Shown here piece by piece: positions 1 through 8,244 of a stretch of DNA of 64,000 bases. Source of the stretch: Ruegeria atlantica (GTDB lineage Bacteria > Pseudomonadota > Alphaproteobacteria > Rhodobacterales > Rhodobacteraceae). The position numbers and the translations under genes are program-made. Below the pieces are notes generated by a model. That model did not search any database. It was not told the DNA's origin and saw nothing but the letters and a program-made list of their open reading frames with translations. Every line of letters begins with the position of its first letter. Position 1 is the stretch's first letter. The stretch spans positions 23,322-87,321 of the forward strand of contig NZ_WQCG01000010.1 of assembly GCF_013032505.1 (NCBI RefSeq), written 5' to 3'.

Positions 1-66
1 TACACGGGAACGGCCGGAAGCGTCCTCGTCGATCCCGATGTGGCGGTTGAACTCGCTGTTGCCTGA
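1..66 (+). CDS. C-terminal end of an exoprotein (5' part outside window)
   Basis: The window opens inside a gene; the last 21 codons read YTGTAGSVLVDPDVAVELAVA and stop with TGA at 64-66. This nearly matches the ends of the proteins at 16375-18363 and 33492-34424, so it is a third member of the same family. The terminal motif (Y-x-x-Y-T...V-L-V-D-x-D-V) belongs to a module often found at the C-terminus of alphaproteobacterial RTX/VCBS-like exported proteins. Export by a type I system is inferred; no such transporter is visible here. Confidence 0.7.
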   Translation, partial: YTGTAGSVLVDPDVAVELAVA

Positions 67-605
67 AACAAGGGCTGGCCTGAACGATGCGCCGTTCAGG
101 CCAGCTATGCCACACGTGGTTGGTGCGGCATCCAGTACCTGCCACTGTTTCTGCTGAAGCTCCCGTCCGGCCAACGGGTCAGACGAGATGTATCTCAGGG
201 TTCTGCCGGGGCAGGGCGAACGCCCCTGCCCTGCCCCGCGGGACTTCGGGATCGCCGCGATCGACAGGCTTGTGCCGCTCGGCATCCATCCCTCGGCCTG
301 GGGAGACGCCGTAGACCAGATGGGAGACTTCGCAGCCGCCCTGTGCGTCCTCATCATCGACAACAATGTCGATCACCCCGATACCCCCATCCAATCCCCC
401 GGCGGGGTCCTGCGCGCCATGACCGCGCGGCATCAAGCCGGACAGCTCAGGCTCAACCAAAGCCTCATCGCCATCAGGAAAAGGAAGAGAAAACGGGTTG
501 AGTAAACCAAGATGGCGCCGCCGATCACCCAGATACGTGGGTTCGCAATAGGTCGACCCTGTCATCCTTTGTATTCGCAGGCGGCTGCAAGTTTCGGAAG
601 AACGC
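67..605. repeat. 3' flank of exoprotein locus, copy A (matches 18364-18740)
   Basis: No convincing gene lies between the exoprotein stop and the ATPase gene at 856. The first ~540 bases align with the DNA after the second exoprotein gene: the block around 176-285 matches 18476-18582 and the block around 446-600 matches 18585-18740. About 160 bases (roughly 287-445) are absent from the second copy. Reading frames run through both copies on both strands, but their differences show no codon-position bias that I can see, so I treat this as duplicated non-coding DNA. Nothing further is seen in 606-855 except the presumed promoter of the next operon. Confidence 0.65.
74..105 (+). terminator. Perfect 13-bp stem-loop after the exoprotein stop
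   Basis: GCTGGCCTGAACG (74-86) pairs perfectly with CGTTCAGGCCAGC (93-105) across a 6-nt loop, 7 bases after the stop codon. There is no T-tract, so it may act with Rho or as an mRNA-stabilising hairpin. The third locus keeps a shorter stem at the same place (about 34434-34452); the second locus has lost pairing. Confidence 0.5.
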
Positions 606-855
606 CACATTGCCGCCGTTCGCTGCGGATGCAGCCTAGCCAACCCAACCTGTCCGTTTTGCGCAGGTTTGTGACCTTTGCAACATCCTCCCAGCGGCCT
701 TGTTGGACTGCTGCATACGGTGCAGCAGCACAGCTTGGCCTTCCGCCGAACCGACGGCCAGTACGGCGGCAATTTCAAATATTATCGCATAAATGACGAA
801 ATTACGTTGAAAACGGAAAAATAGGCAGTATCTTTACTTTGAATTGGAGTGTTTC

Positions 856-2085
856 ATGCTGTTCAAGGTAGAAATAGAGAATTTCCTATCAATTGCGGAG
901 CCTGTTTCAATTGATCTTCGAGCCAGAAAGGGTGTCGATGACGTTCTCGGGCGGCTTTCACCCATCTATGAAGGATCTGAGGAACGATCCCCAAATGTCG
1001 TAGCGTTATTTGGACCCAACGCTGCTGGCAAAACAAATGTTCTCCGGTCGATTACGTTCGCCGCTTGGTTCACAACCAGCAGCTTCGATTGGAGGCCCGA
1101 TCTCCCGCTGCCCTACGAAAAGTTTGGGTCGAACGAGAAGATTGGGCAACCAACCCGTTTGGCGTTCAGCTTCGCTGGACTTGTTGATTTCTTAAGGCCA
1201 ACGGAAGGTGGGGCTCAATGCCCATTTACCTACGAACTAGTTTTAGGACCTCGTAGGACACGGGGCGGTGATGGACACGAAGATGTCGTTCTAGTTGAAA
1301 AGATCAGTTATCAGCCCAAAGGCCGCGGCAAGCCGACAACGATATTAGAGCGGAACGGCCGTGACTTAATTAAGTCTGCTCCGGGGCTCATCGATAAAGG
1401 CACACGGACTGCTCTCGAGTCAGTGTTACATCCGAGAGCGAGCATAATCTCAACGCTTGCAAGACTGAACAATCCTGTGGCGAACAATTTCGTCGCATCA
1501 GTTTCGACAATCTACTCGGATATTTTCATCGACAAAGTGCTGATCGACGACAAAGAAGTTGCGAAGTTTTACCAGCAGAAACCGGGAGCGTTCGACCTAC
1601 TGAAAGACATTTCGGGACGGATAGATTTGGGCATCGAAGACATCAAGGTGGTAGAATATCCTGATGACCTGTCTCTTCACTTTCAGCATTCTGGCCTAAA
1701 CCAAATCATCCCCCTGCGTCGGGAGAGCGAGGGGACAAAGAACTTTGTCAAGGTGTTCCCACATATTTTTCAGGCTCTAACTGTTGGCGGCATCGCCATT
1801 GTCGACGAACTCGACACAACAATTCACCCGATGTTGTTGCCAGAGATCTTGCGTTGGTTCGGAGATGACAAACGGAACCCGCATGGCGCTCAGCTGTGGA
1901 TGACTTGCCACTCGGCAAGTCTGCTCTCGGAGCTTACCAAGGAAGAAGTCTTATTCTGCGAAAAGGATCGGGCGGGAACCACAACCGTGTTCAAATTGTC
2001 AGATATCGACGGCGTTCGTAGGACTGAGAATTTCTATGGGAAATACATGAGTGGCGAGTATGGAGCCGTTCCCGTGATTGGATGA
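856..2085 (+). CDS. AAA15/OLD-like ATPase, AbiLi/RloA-type defence protein
   Basis: ABC/SMC-like ATPase of the AAA_15/AAA_21 group, about 409 aa. Visible features are Walker A GPNAAGKT at residues 53-60, an SEGTK signature about 25 residues before Walker B, Walker B IAIVDELD at about 313-320 and a switch histidine in TCHSAS near 352. An in-frame TTG lies 12 bases upstream, but ATG 856 has a GGAG at 846-849 and is the better start. Only 6 bases separate it from the RloB-like gene, so the two form an operon. Such pairs match AbiL abortive-infection systems or RloAB. The ATPase would sense or gate and the partner would cut; that mechanism is inferred. Confidence 0.8.
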   Translation: MLFKVEIENFLSIAEPVSIDLRARKGVDDVLGRLSPIYEGSEERSPNVVALFGPNAAGKTNVLRSITFAAWFTTSSFDWRPDLPLPYEKFGSNEKIGQPTRLAFSFAGLVDFLRPTEGGAQCPFTYELVLGPRRTRGGDGHEDVVLVEKISYQPKGRGKPTTILERNGRDLIKSAPGLIDKGTRTALESVLHPRASIISTLARLNNPVANNFVASVSTIYSDIFIDKVLIDDKEVAKFYQQKPGAFDLLKDISGRIDLGIEDIKVVEYPDDLSLHFQHSGLNQIIPLRRESEGTKNFVKVFPHIFQALTVGGIAIVDELDTTIHPMLLPEILRWFGDDKRNPHGAQLWMTCHSASLLSELTKEEVLFCEKDRAGTTTVFKLSDIDGVRRTENFYGKYMSGEYGAVPVIG

Positions 2086-2091
2086 TGGACC

Positions 2092-2649
2092 ATGGCAATT
2101 AGGGGACGTCGGAAATCAATATTTATCGCCTGCGAGGGCGAAAGCGAGCAAGGTTACGCGGCGATGTTGCAAAGCTTCGCAAATGACGTTGGCCTGCGTG
2201 TTCACCTCGACTTGAAGGTGCCCGGGAAGACGGGCAGTGCGCAGAAACTTGTATCAAAGTCCATCGCAATCGCTCAGGCGAAACAGCGGGGCAGCGGCAA
2301 TAAGTACGCGTCGAAATACATAATTCTCGACACTGATTGGTTGAGTCCTGTCAGAGCAGAAAACACGAGGGTGAAACAGCAGGCCGAGCGGGCCGGGTTC
2401 ATACTCGTTTTCCAGGATTGCTGTTTTGAAGCGTTTCTGCTTCGGCACTTTGAGGCATCCAGAAACGCCACACCTCCTAATGCCGACGATGCACTCAGAC
2501 AATTGTCCAGAGTCTGGGAAGGCTATCGAAAGGGTTTGGCGGCCAAGCATCTACTGAAAAAACTCAGTTCCGACATGGTAAGAGCAGCCGCCATGAGGCC
2601 GCAAAACCAAGATTTCGAAGAGCTTTTGCGCGATATTGGCCTCCTGTAA
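2092..2649 (+). CDS. RloB/AbiLii-like TOPRIM-fold protein
   Basis: 185 aa, RloB family. The TOPRIM-type acidic residues are visible: E15/E17 in CEGESE close to the N-terminus and D80-x-D82 in ILDTDW. They are followed by the family motif CFEAFLLRHF at 111-120, where most members have CFE-x-WLLLHF. It is the effector candidate, a metal-dependent nuclease-like domain, of the two-gene system with the preceding ATPase. Length is normal and no catalytic residue appears lost. The assignment to AbiL/RloAB rests on domain pairing and order, not on a demonstrated phenotype. Confidence 0.78.
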   Translation: MAIRGRRKSIFIACEGESEQGYAAMLQSFANDVGLRVHLDLKVPGKTGSAQKLVSKSIAIAQAKQRGSGNKYASKYIILDTDWLSPVRAENTRVKQQAERAGFILVFQDCCFEAFLLRHFEASRNATPPNADDALRQLSRVWEGYRKGLAAKHLLKKLSSDMVRAAAMRPQNQDFEELLRDIGLL

Positions 2650-2848
2650 ACGAAGGGCATACCGCCTCGGCAAAGTGTTAAAACCACACTAGTGCGCCCG
2701 CCGCTACCGGATCACTCGGCAATGACCAGTCAGGGCTCTCAGCCCCAACCGGTGCAAACCGAAGGGAATGTTCTGATCGAGCCCAAAGTGACGGATGCTG
2801 TGATCAGCACAGATGGCTGCAAAGCCAAGCAAAATGGAGGTGAAACTG

Positions 2849-3454
2849 ATGAATGATTTTGCGGTTGGGATTTCCTATCAAGACGACTTTCCCAACGAAC
2901 TTATCGCGGAATTGGAGATACAACTAAAGCGAACTGGGTTGACAGTTGAGGTGCGCCCTCGTGAAGGTACCATTTTTGCATCCCTTGAATGGACTGTTCC
3001 CACTCTTATCGTTGCTTACCTGGCCAAACCCTATTTCGAAGCATTTCTCAGTGAAGCGGGAAAAGATCATTACATTTCGCTAAAATCGGGGCTCTTGAAA
3101 CTTGTCTCGCATTTGTTCGGGGAGCAACCAGAAAACCGCGAGCGACGCCGCTCACTATTGTTTTCACTCGTGACTACCGACAAATCCGGTCAATCGATAA
3201 AGTGCATCTTCCCAGAAGGCGCAAGCATGGAGCAGTACGATCTAATGATTGAAAAAATACACGAATTGCTGATTGAAGATTTGGTGACCAGCGAGCAGAG
3301 CGAGTTGTCAACGATCTTAGGTTCTGTGGCGCCCACAGGTGGTACACAGTACATTGAATACTCAATTGACGATGAAAGCTGGTTGGTAATTGATCTCCAC
3401 AAGGAGATCTCGGCTCAGGCCGTTCGATCGAGCAAAAAAAATGAAACACAGTGA
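2849..3454 (+). CDS. Hypothetical protein next to AbiL-like pair
   Basis: 201 aa from ATG 2849, chosen because GGAGGTG (2836-2842) sits 6 bases before it; an upstream ATG at 2813 has no such site. I do not recognise the family. It has a hydrophobic stretch around residues 47-65 (TVPTLIVAYLAKPYFEAFL) that could be one membrane segment or a buried helix, then a mixed charged C-terminal half. It begins 199 bases after the RloB-like gene and reads the same way, but the gap argues against tight coupling. It could be a third defence component or an unrelated cargo gene. Confidence 0.6.
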   Translation: MNDFAVGISYQDDFPNELIAELEIQLKRTGLTVEVRPREGTIFASLEWTVPTLIVAYLAKPYFEAFLSEAGKDHYISLKSGLLKLVSHLFGEQPENRERRRSLLFSLVTTDKSGQSIKCIFPEGASMEQYDLMIEKIHELLIEDLVTSEQSELSTILGSVAPTGGTQYIEYSIDDESWLVIDLHKEISAQAVRSSKKNETQ

Positions 3455-3535
3455 AATTGCGAGACCACTTGCGAAGGCCGATCGTAGCGCCGCTGCGAGT
3501 ATCGGCTCTCGTCATACCGGGTTCATCAACGTTGC

Positions 3536-3922
3536 TCAAAGGGGCAATGATTGCTCTTGGAGCCAATTTGCAAACTGTTCTTCGGAAACATCCCCGGTGG
3601 CCAACTCTTCCATCATTCTGACACCCTGAACAGGGTCTGGGTGGAAAGAGAACCCGTTCAGGCGCAGAAATGTAGCTGCGGTTACAAAGGCAGTACGTTT
3701 GTTTCCGTCCACAAAAGCGTGCGCTTTCGCAATTCCAAACGCGTAAGCGGCAGCAATATCTGACAGGTCCGCATCAGTGTATGCGGCCAAGTTCATCGCT
3801 CGAGCGCAACCCATTTCGAGAAGAGCTACGTCTCGTAATCCTGGTGCTCCACCATGCCGCGCGATTTGACGGTCGTGGATTACGTTTATTGCGGCGAGCG
3901 GGACCCAGTTTAGGTTCTTCAC
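3536..3922 (-). CDS. doc: Doc-type Fic toxin (death-on-curing)
   Basis: 128 aa, the length of P1 Doc (126 aa). The Fic motif reads HAFVDGNKR at residues 68-76, with the catalytic His and the phosphate-binding DGNKR loop intact. Doc proteins phosphorylate elongation factor Tu and stop translation; this activity is inferred from the family. The GTG start overlaps the stop of the antitoxin gene in a GTGA, the usual coupling in toxin-antitoxin operons. The antitoxin partner is an AbrB/MazE-fold protein rather than the Phd fold of P1. Confidence 0.88.
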   Translation of the reverse strand: MKNLNWVPLAAINVIHDRQIARHGGAPGLRDVALLEMGCARAMNLAAYTDADLSDIAAAYAFGIAKAHAFVDGNKRTAFVTAATFLRLNGFSFHPDPVQGVRMMEELATGDVSEEQFANWLQEQSLPL

Positions 3923-4143
3923 GCAAGTGCCTTCAAAAGATCTCTGTTTTCATCCATGACTATCTCTGCGGCAGCAAGCGCTTGAGCGACAGAGGGATCA
4001 TGTGCCATGATTTTTAACGCGCCATCGTCGCTTCGCACCACGAAAAGAGAGTCGCCCTCCTTGACGTCCAAAATAGTCAACATTTCAGTTGTCAATGTCA
4101 TGACCGCTGAATTGCCTACTTTACGAATCTTGGTTTCAATCAT
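3919..4143 (-). CDS. AbrB/MazE-type antitoxin of Doc
   Basis: 74 aa from ATG 4143, preceded by GGAGAG (4151-4156). Residues 1-45 (MIETKIRKVGNSAVMTL...) are a swapped-hairpin AbrB/SpoVT DNA-binding domain with the typical K-x-G-N-S motif. The remaining ~30 residues are probably the toxin-neutralising tail. An in-frame ATG at 4179 would add 12 residues but would start inside the operator palindrome, so I reject it. It should repress its own promoter through the 20-bp palindrome just upstream. Confidence 0.85.
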   Translation of the reverse strand: MIETKIRKVGNSAVMTLTTEMLTILDVKEGDSLFVVRSDDGALKIMAHDPSVAQALAAAEIVMDENRDLLKALA

Positions 4144-4156
4144 GGCAGGTCTCTCC

Positions 4157-4176
4157 GTATATTCATATGTATATAC
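4157..4176. promoter_or_regulatory. Operator palindrome of the antitoxin-toxin operon
   Basis: GTATATTCATATGTATATAC is palindromic at 9 of 10 half-site positions and lies directly before the Shine-Dalgarno site of the antitoxin gene. AbrB/MazE-type antitoxins bind such AT-rich palindromes for autoregulation. Binding is inferred. Confidence 0.65.
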
Positions 4177-4378
4177 CACAAGACTTGATCATTCAAGCTT
4201 TGCCGCGTTCAAAAATTGCTAACCTCGGCTTTCGCAAACAACTTACAGTGGTTTAAAGTTTCTGATGAATACTGACGGGATGAAATAGAGGTACGGGTGA
4301 ACTGTATGGCGCTGGCCACAGGCTATTGAACTTCAAAAGGTTGGACGTCCAGCGAGACAGAGAAAAGGTCTATCTTAA

Positions 4379-4789
4379 GTGTATGCTCCAAACAATGAAG
4401 GCAAGGTATGCGATGCCGTAGTCAGAGTTCTTGAAAGATGGACGCAAGAGACGCGAGCGGATGTCCGATATCCTGACAAGCAGGGCGGCATCCCTCCTGT
4501 TGACATGCGCTTTCAACTTGGCACCCAAGAATATGCAATTGAACACACGAGAATTGAATCTGTTACAAACCAGATCAAGAGCGTCACGGAAGCAAACCGA
4601 ATAGTCAAACACGTCAAAAAAGCCTTCCCGGACCCTTTCCCAGGCGTTGCTTATTATGAATTGCATTTTCCTTCAGACGTTTGCGTGCCGAAAGGCAGAA
4701 GCCGACTTGCGCTTTCATCTCTTGTCGAATGGACCCGCGCAAGACCTCAGTTATGGAGAAGAATTCCTCTAAACTGCGTCTATGGTTAG
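4379..4789 (+). CDS. Hypothetical protein, probably C-terminally truncated
   Basis: 136 aa from a GTG start (4379). The N-terminal part (NNEGKVCDAVVRVLE, then a VDMRFQLG...YAIEHTRIE segment) resembles conserved hypothetical proteins with a nuclease-like flavour. The last residues (RPQLWRRIPLNCVYG) end abruptly and downstream DNA carries no continuation I can read. It is either a short member or the front of a broken gene. No partner genes are evident. Confidence 0.45.
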   Translation: MYAPNNEGKVCDAVVRVLERWTQETRADVRYPDKQGGIPPVDMRFQLGTQEYAIEHTRIESVTNQIKSVTEANRIVKHVKKAFPDPFPGVAYYELHFPSDVCVPKGRSRLALSSLVEWTRARPQLWRRIPLNCVYG

Positions 4790-5106
4790 CCTGAACGGGG
4801 CTTTGGTGAATCCTTTCGCCACGGACCTTTTTCTTGGTTTCTTAAGCAACTCGGGATTGGCAATGCTCCGTTGGGAACGTCCGGTTTGGGCCAAGACTGT
4901 TCAAAAACAACCATTTAACCTACGGCAACTTTGTCCGCATTGTGGCCACTGATGCACTGCGCAGCGAACGACTGCTTCGAGCCCACTTTGACCGATGCAG
5001 CGCGATGCCCCAATCGCAGCAGTGCGCAGAAAAGTGACTTTGCAATGTCTTGGGTACAGGTCGTAACAGAAGTCTATTTTTTTCAGTATTCCAGGCCTAG
5101 CCGTCT
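4790..5106. other. Intergenic, no gene seen
   Basis: 317 bases between the truncated hypothetical gene and the convergent ABC permease. Short open frames are present but none has a ribosome site or recognisable protein. Confidence 0.5.
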
Positions 5107-6252
5107 TCAACCCAACCGTTTCTTGAATCTTAGAGTCGCCGCCAGCAACCCGAATGCCGCAAATCCGATCATCCAGAGAATTCCCCAGCGCAACTCGTAT
5201 AGCGAGGCGTCACGCAGGACCACGCCGCGGATCATGTCCATGAAGTGGGTTGCCGGCAGGACCTGTGCGATCATTTGGACGGGTTGTGGCATACCGTCGA
5301 AGGGGAACATGAAGCCCGACATTAGGATCGAGGGCAGCAGGACAAAGATTGTCATTTGCATCGACTGCAATTGGTTCTGCGCAAGCGTGGAAATCACCAG
5401 CCCAAGCGACAGGCTGGCGATGATGAACAACAAGGTCACCACAAGCAAAGTGCCCAATCCGCCGTTTATCGGGACATCGAACAGAACGTGCCCGAGGCCG
5501 AGGATGATCGCGACCTGTATTAGGCCCAGAAAAATGTAGGGGATGATCTTGCCGATCATCAGTTCGATCGATTTGATCGGGGTGTTGATCAGCATCTCCA
5601 TATTGCCCCGCTCGCGTTCGCGAACGATGGCGGCTGAGGTGAACAGGATCATCGTCATGGTCAGGATAACGCCGACAAGACCCGGCACGATATTGACCGC
5701 CGACCGCTGCTCGGGGTTGAAGTAAAGCGTCACCTCGAACGTCGGCACCTGCCGGTTTGGTGCTTGTTTCAGCAGTTCTGTTAAAGGCATCGTGCGCAGG
5801 GATTTGATTGCGCTGGCCACCATCGTGTCCGAGCCATCGACGATCCAATGTGCAACCGGTCGGCTGCTTGTTTGGTCGGTTGTGTTGGCCAAGCCCAGCC
5901 CGACGGACGGGCTGCGGGCAAGGCGTTGGCTGACGTCCCTAGGGATGATCAGCGCGGCACGCACGCGGGACTCGGTGATCGCGCGCTCGGCCTCCTGCGG
6001 GGTGGTCAGCTCTTCGGTGATGGTAACAACCTGTGTGGCTTGAACGATCTGTGCCAGCGTACGCGACAGCTCGGTTCTGGACTGATCCACCAGCGCGACG
6101 GGCACGTGTCGCAGGTTTGTGTTGATCGCGTAACCAAACAGCAACAGCTGGATCAGCGGGATCATTATGACCATGGCAAAGGTCATCCTGTCCCGCCGCA
6201 GTTGGAGCAGCTCTTTCTTCAGGACAGCAGCGATGCGGCGTGGCGAGATCAC
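5107..6252 (-). CDS. ABC-2 type efflux permease (YbhS/YbhR-like)
   Basis: 381 aa. One membrane helix lies near residues 25-45, then a large periplasmic domain (about 50-175), then five helices in the C-terminal half. This is the ABC-2/DrrB-YbhS architecture. It is the last gene of the dehalogenase-efflux operon and overlaps the ATPase gene by 4 bases. With the ATPase and the HlyD-type adaptor it would form an inner-membrane efflux pump comparable to YbhFSR-YbhG, which exports cationic or hydrophobic drugs in E. coli. The substrate here is unknown. Confidence 0.88.
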   Translation of the reverse strand: MISPRRIAAVLKKELLQLRRDRMTFAMVIMIPLIQLLLFGYAINTNLRHVPVALVDQSRTELSRTLAQIVQATQVVTITEELTTPQEAERAITESRVRAALIIPRDVSQRLARSPSVGLGLANTTDQTSSRPVAHWIVDGSDTMVASAIKSLRTMPLTELLKQAPNRQVPTFEVTLYFNPEQRSAVNIVPGLVGVILTMTMILFTSAAIVRERERGNMEMLINTPIKSIELMIGKIIPYIFLGLIQVAIILGLGHVLFDVPINGGLGTLLVVTLLFIIASLSLGLVISTLAQNQLQSMQMTIFVLLPSILMSGFMFPFDGMPQPVQMIAQVLPATHFMDMIRGVVLRDASLYELRWGILWMIGFAAFGLLAATLRFKKRLG

Positions 6253-7175
6253 TGTTCTGGCCCCCGAGTGGCGCTGACGAACACGTCTTCCAGATTTGGC
6301 CGCTGCGGAGTCAGGGACAGGTCGGCAAACGCAGCAAGTTGGCCGCGCAACATGTCCACCGGTTGAGGTTCGGATTTGTCCACCAGCACACGCAGCCGCG
6401 ACCCGACTTGCGCGGTCGACAGGATCTTGGGCTGGCCGTCCAACGCGTGTTTGACCTTGCGCAAGTCCGGGCCTTCAACCTCGACAACATCGGCTTGTAA
6501 ATCATCCATCAACTGGCGCGGAGACCCGTCTGCCTTTTTCACACCGTGTTGTAGGATCGCCAGTCGGTGACAGCGCTCGGCCTCGTCCATGAAATGGGTC
6601 GACACGATCATTGTTGCACCCTGATCTACGAGATCAAACAGCTGCTCCCAGAACGTTCGACGGGTTTCGGGATCTACAGCCGAGGTCGGTTCGTCCAGAA
6701 ACAGCAGTTTCGGCCGGTGCAGGACCGTCGCCGCAAGGGCGAGTTTTTGTCGTTGTCCGCCGCTCATGCTGCCACTGAGCTGATGCACGTTGGCCGTCAG
6801 GTCGTAAGTATGAAGCAGCTCGTCGATCCGGCCTGCTGCCGATTTCGCTGGAATGCCATAGATATCCGCCGCGAACCGGAGGTTTTCCAGCACTGTCAGG
6901 TCGCGGTAGTACGAGAAGATTTGAGTCATATACCCGATCTCGTTCTTTAGCGGCTCAGCCGCCTCGGGCATCGACCGATCCAAAACCGTGATCGCTCCGC
7001 TGCTGGGGGTCAGCAGGCCGGTCAGCATGCGCATGGTCGTTGTCTTGCCGCAGCCGTTGGGGCCGAGAAACCCGTAAATCTGGCCCGTTCTGATCTCAAG
7101 GTCCAAATTGTTGACGGCGGTGTTTTCTCCGAACCGGCGGGTCAGACCCTGCGTCGAGACGACGATATCACTCAT
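6249..7175 (-). CDS. ABC transporter ATP-binding protein (YbhF-like, single domain)
   Basis: 308 aa with Walker A GPNGCGKTT at 38-46, signature MSGGQ at 137-141 (LSGGQ in most ABC proteins), Walker B LLFLDE at 157-162 and a switch His in STHFMDEAERC. The ~80-residue C-terminal extension is usual for the CcmA/DrrA group. Its start overlaps the adaptor stop (4 bases) and its stop overlaps the permease start, so the three are translationally coupled. E. coli YbhF has two ATPase domains; this protein has one. Confidence 0.9.
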   Translation of the reverse strand: MSDIVVSTQGLTRRFGENTAVNNLDLEIRTGQIYGFLGPNGCGKTTTMRMLTGLLTPSSGAITVLDRSMPEAAEPLKNEIGYMTQIFSYYRDLTVLENLRFAADIYGIPAKSAAGRIDELLHTYDLTANVHQLSGSMSGGQRQKLALAATVLHRPKLLFLDEPTSAVDPETRRTFWEQLFDLVDQGATMIVSTHFMDEAERCHRLAILQHGVKKADGSPRQLMDDLQADVVEVEGPDLRKVKHALDGQPKILSTAQVGSRLRVLVDKSEPQPVDMLRGQLAAFADLSLTPQRPNLEDVFVSATRGPEQ

Positions 7176-8131
7176 GGCATGGGGACCTGCACGGGTACTC
7201 CGGCGGGCAGGTCCGGGGACGCGGTGGGCAGGTCAATCTCAGCCAAGTAGACAAGCCGGGTTCGGTCGTCCTTGTTCAGCCCGTAATAGGGGGTGAAGGA
7301 CGAGTCGTCGCTGATCCACCGGATCACGCCGTCCAACGGATCGGCCAGCCCATCAACGCGCACTTCCAGCGTGTCGCCGGGCTTCAGATTGACGCGATGC
7401 GGCTCAGGCACATAGACGCGCGCGTAAGGCGTCTGGCCCGTGACCATCACGGCAACCGGGCTGCCGGATGTTACTCGTTCACCCAAATTCCACGGCAGGG
7501 AATCCAGCACGCCGTCGCGGGTGGCCGTAACCGTCAAGTCGTCCAAAACGGTTTGCTCCGCGGAAACCAACGCTTCGGCGGCCCGTACGTTGGCTTCGGC
7601 AACCGCAAGGTCTTCGGGGCGGGTTCCGTTTTGCAGTTCTTTTAATGACTCTTTAGCGCTGGCCAACTCGGCACGCGCAGAATCGCGCAAGGCCAGGTCA
7701 TTCGCCACCTGAGCTTCGGCGACGACTGAGTTCTCGACCAGTCTGGCGTTTCGGTCATAGATGGCTTCGGCGTCAGCCAGCCGGGCAACAGCACCTGCGA
7801 CCTTGGCCTCGGCAATCGCGATCTCTTCCTCTCGCGGTCCCACCTGCAGTTTCAGAAGCGTGGCCTGCGCCTTTTCCAGTTCAGCCTGCGCCAGTGCCAG
7901 CTTTGCGCTTTGCAGAGTGGGATCAAGCTGAACCAGCGTGTCGCCTGCCTTGATCACGGTGCCTTCGGCAATCGGTAGATCGACAACGATTTCGCTGGCC
8001 GTCGCGGTCAAGGCTACCCGGTCGCGCGCCAATACGCCCAAAGCGACGCTGGTATCGGACCCAGAGCACCGGTCCAGAAAGGCGGGCAGCACAGCCGCCA
8101 GGATCAAAGGTATTGGGATCGTCAGATTCAA
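7172..8131 (-). CDS. HlyD-family membrane fusion protein (YbhG-like)
   Basis: About 319 aa. I place the start at TTG 8131 because AGGAGG lies 5 bases upstream; the longer frame to ATG 8221 has no ribosome site and adds 30 unlikely residues. Residues ~3-20 form a hydrophobic N-terminal anchor or signal. A biotinyl-lipoyl half motif (EGTVIKAGDTLVQLDP) follows, then a long alanine/glutamate-rich coiled-coil hairpin and the second lipoyl half with a beta-barrel. It would span the periplasm and link the ABC-2 pump to an outer-membrane channel. A 113-base gap separates it from the dehalogenase gene, so an internal promoter is possible. Confidence 0.87.
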   Translation of the reverse strand: MNLTIPIPLILAAVLPAFLDRCSGSDTSVALGVLARDRVALTATASEIVVDLPIAEGTVIKAGDTLVQLDPTLQSAKLALAQAELEKAQATLLKLQVGPREEEIAIAEAKVAGAVARLADAEAIYDRNARLVENSVVAEAQVANDLALRDSARAELASAKESLKELQNGTRPEDLAVAEANVRAAEALVSAEQTVLDDLTVTATRDGVLDSLPWNLGERVTSGSPVAVMVTGQTPYARVYVPEPHRVNLKPGDTLEVRVDGLADPLDGVIRWISDDSSFTPYYGLNKDDRTRLVYLAEIDLPTASPDLPAGVPVQVPMP

Positions 8132-8244
8132 CAGGGCCTCCTGCCGGTGATTGGTCTTTAAACGCGTTGGATAATAGTCAAAGCATACAATCAGGAAATC
8201 TGATTTATGTATACGGCTCATCCGTTACACGTGGCAGCACGGGT

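Noticed and set aside
179..778. 199-codon minus frame in the first intergenic region
   Set aside because: The matching region near 18500-18740 keeps only part of it; no motif or ribosome site; DNA is duplicated flank of the exoprotein loci.
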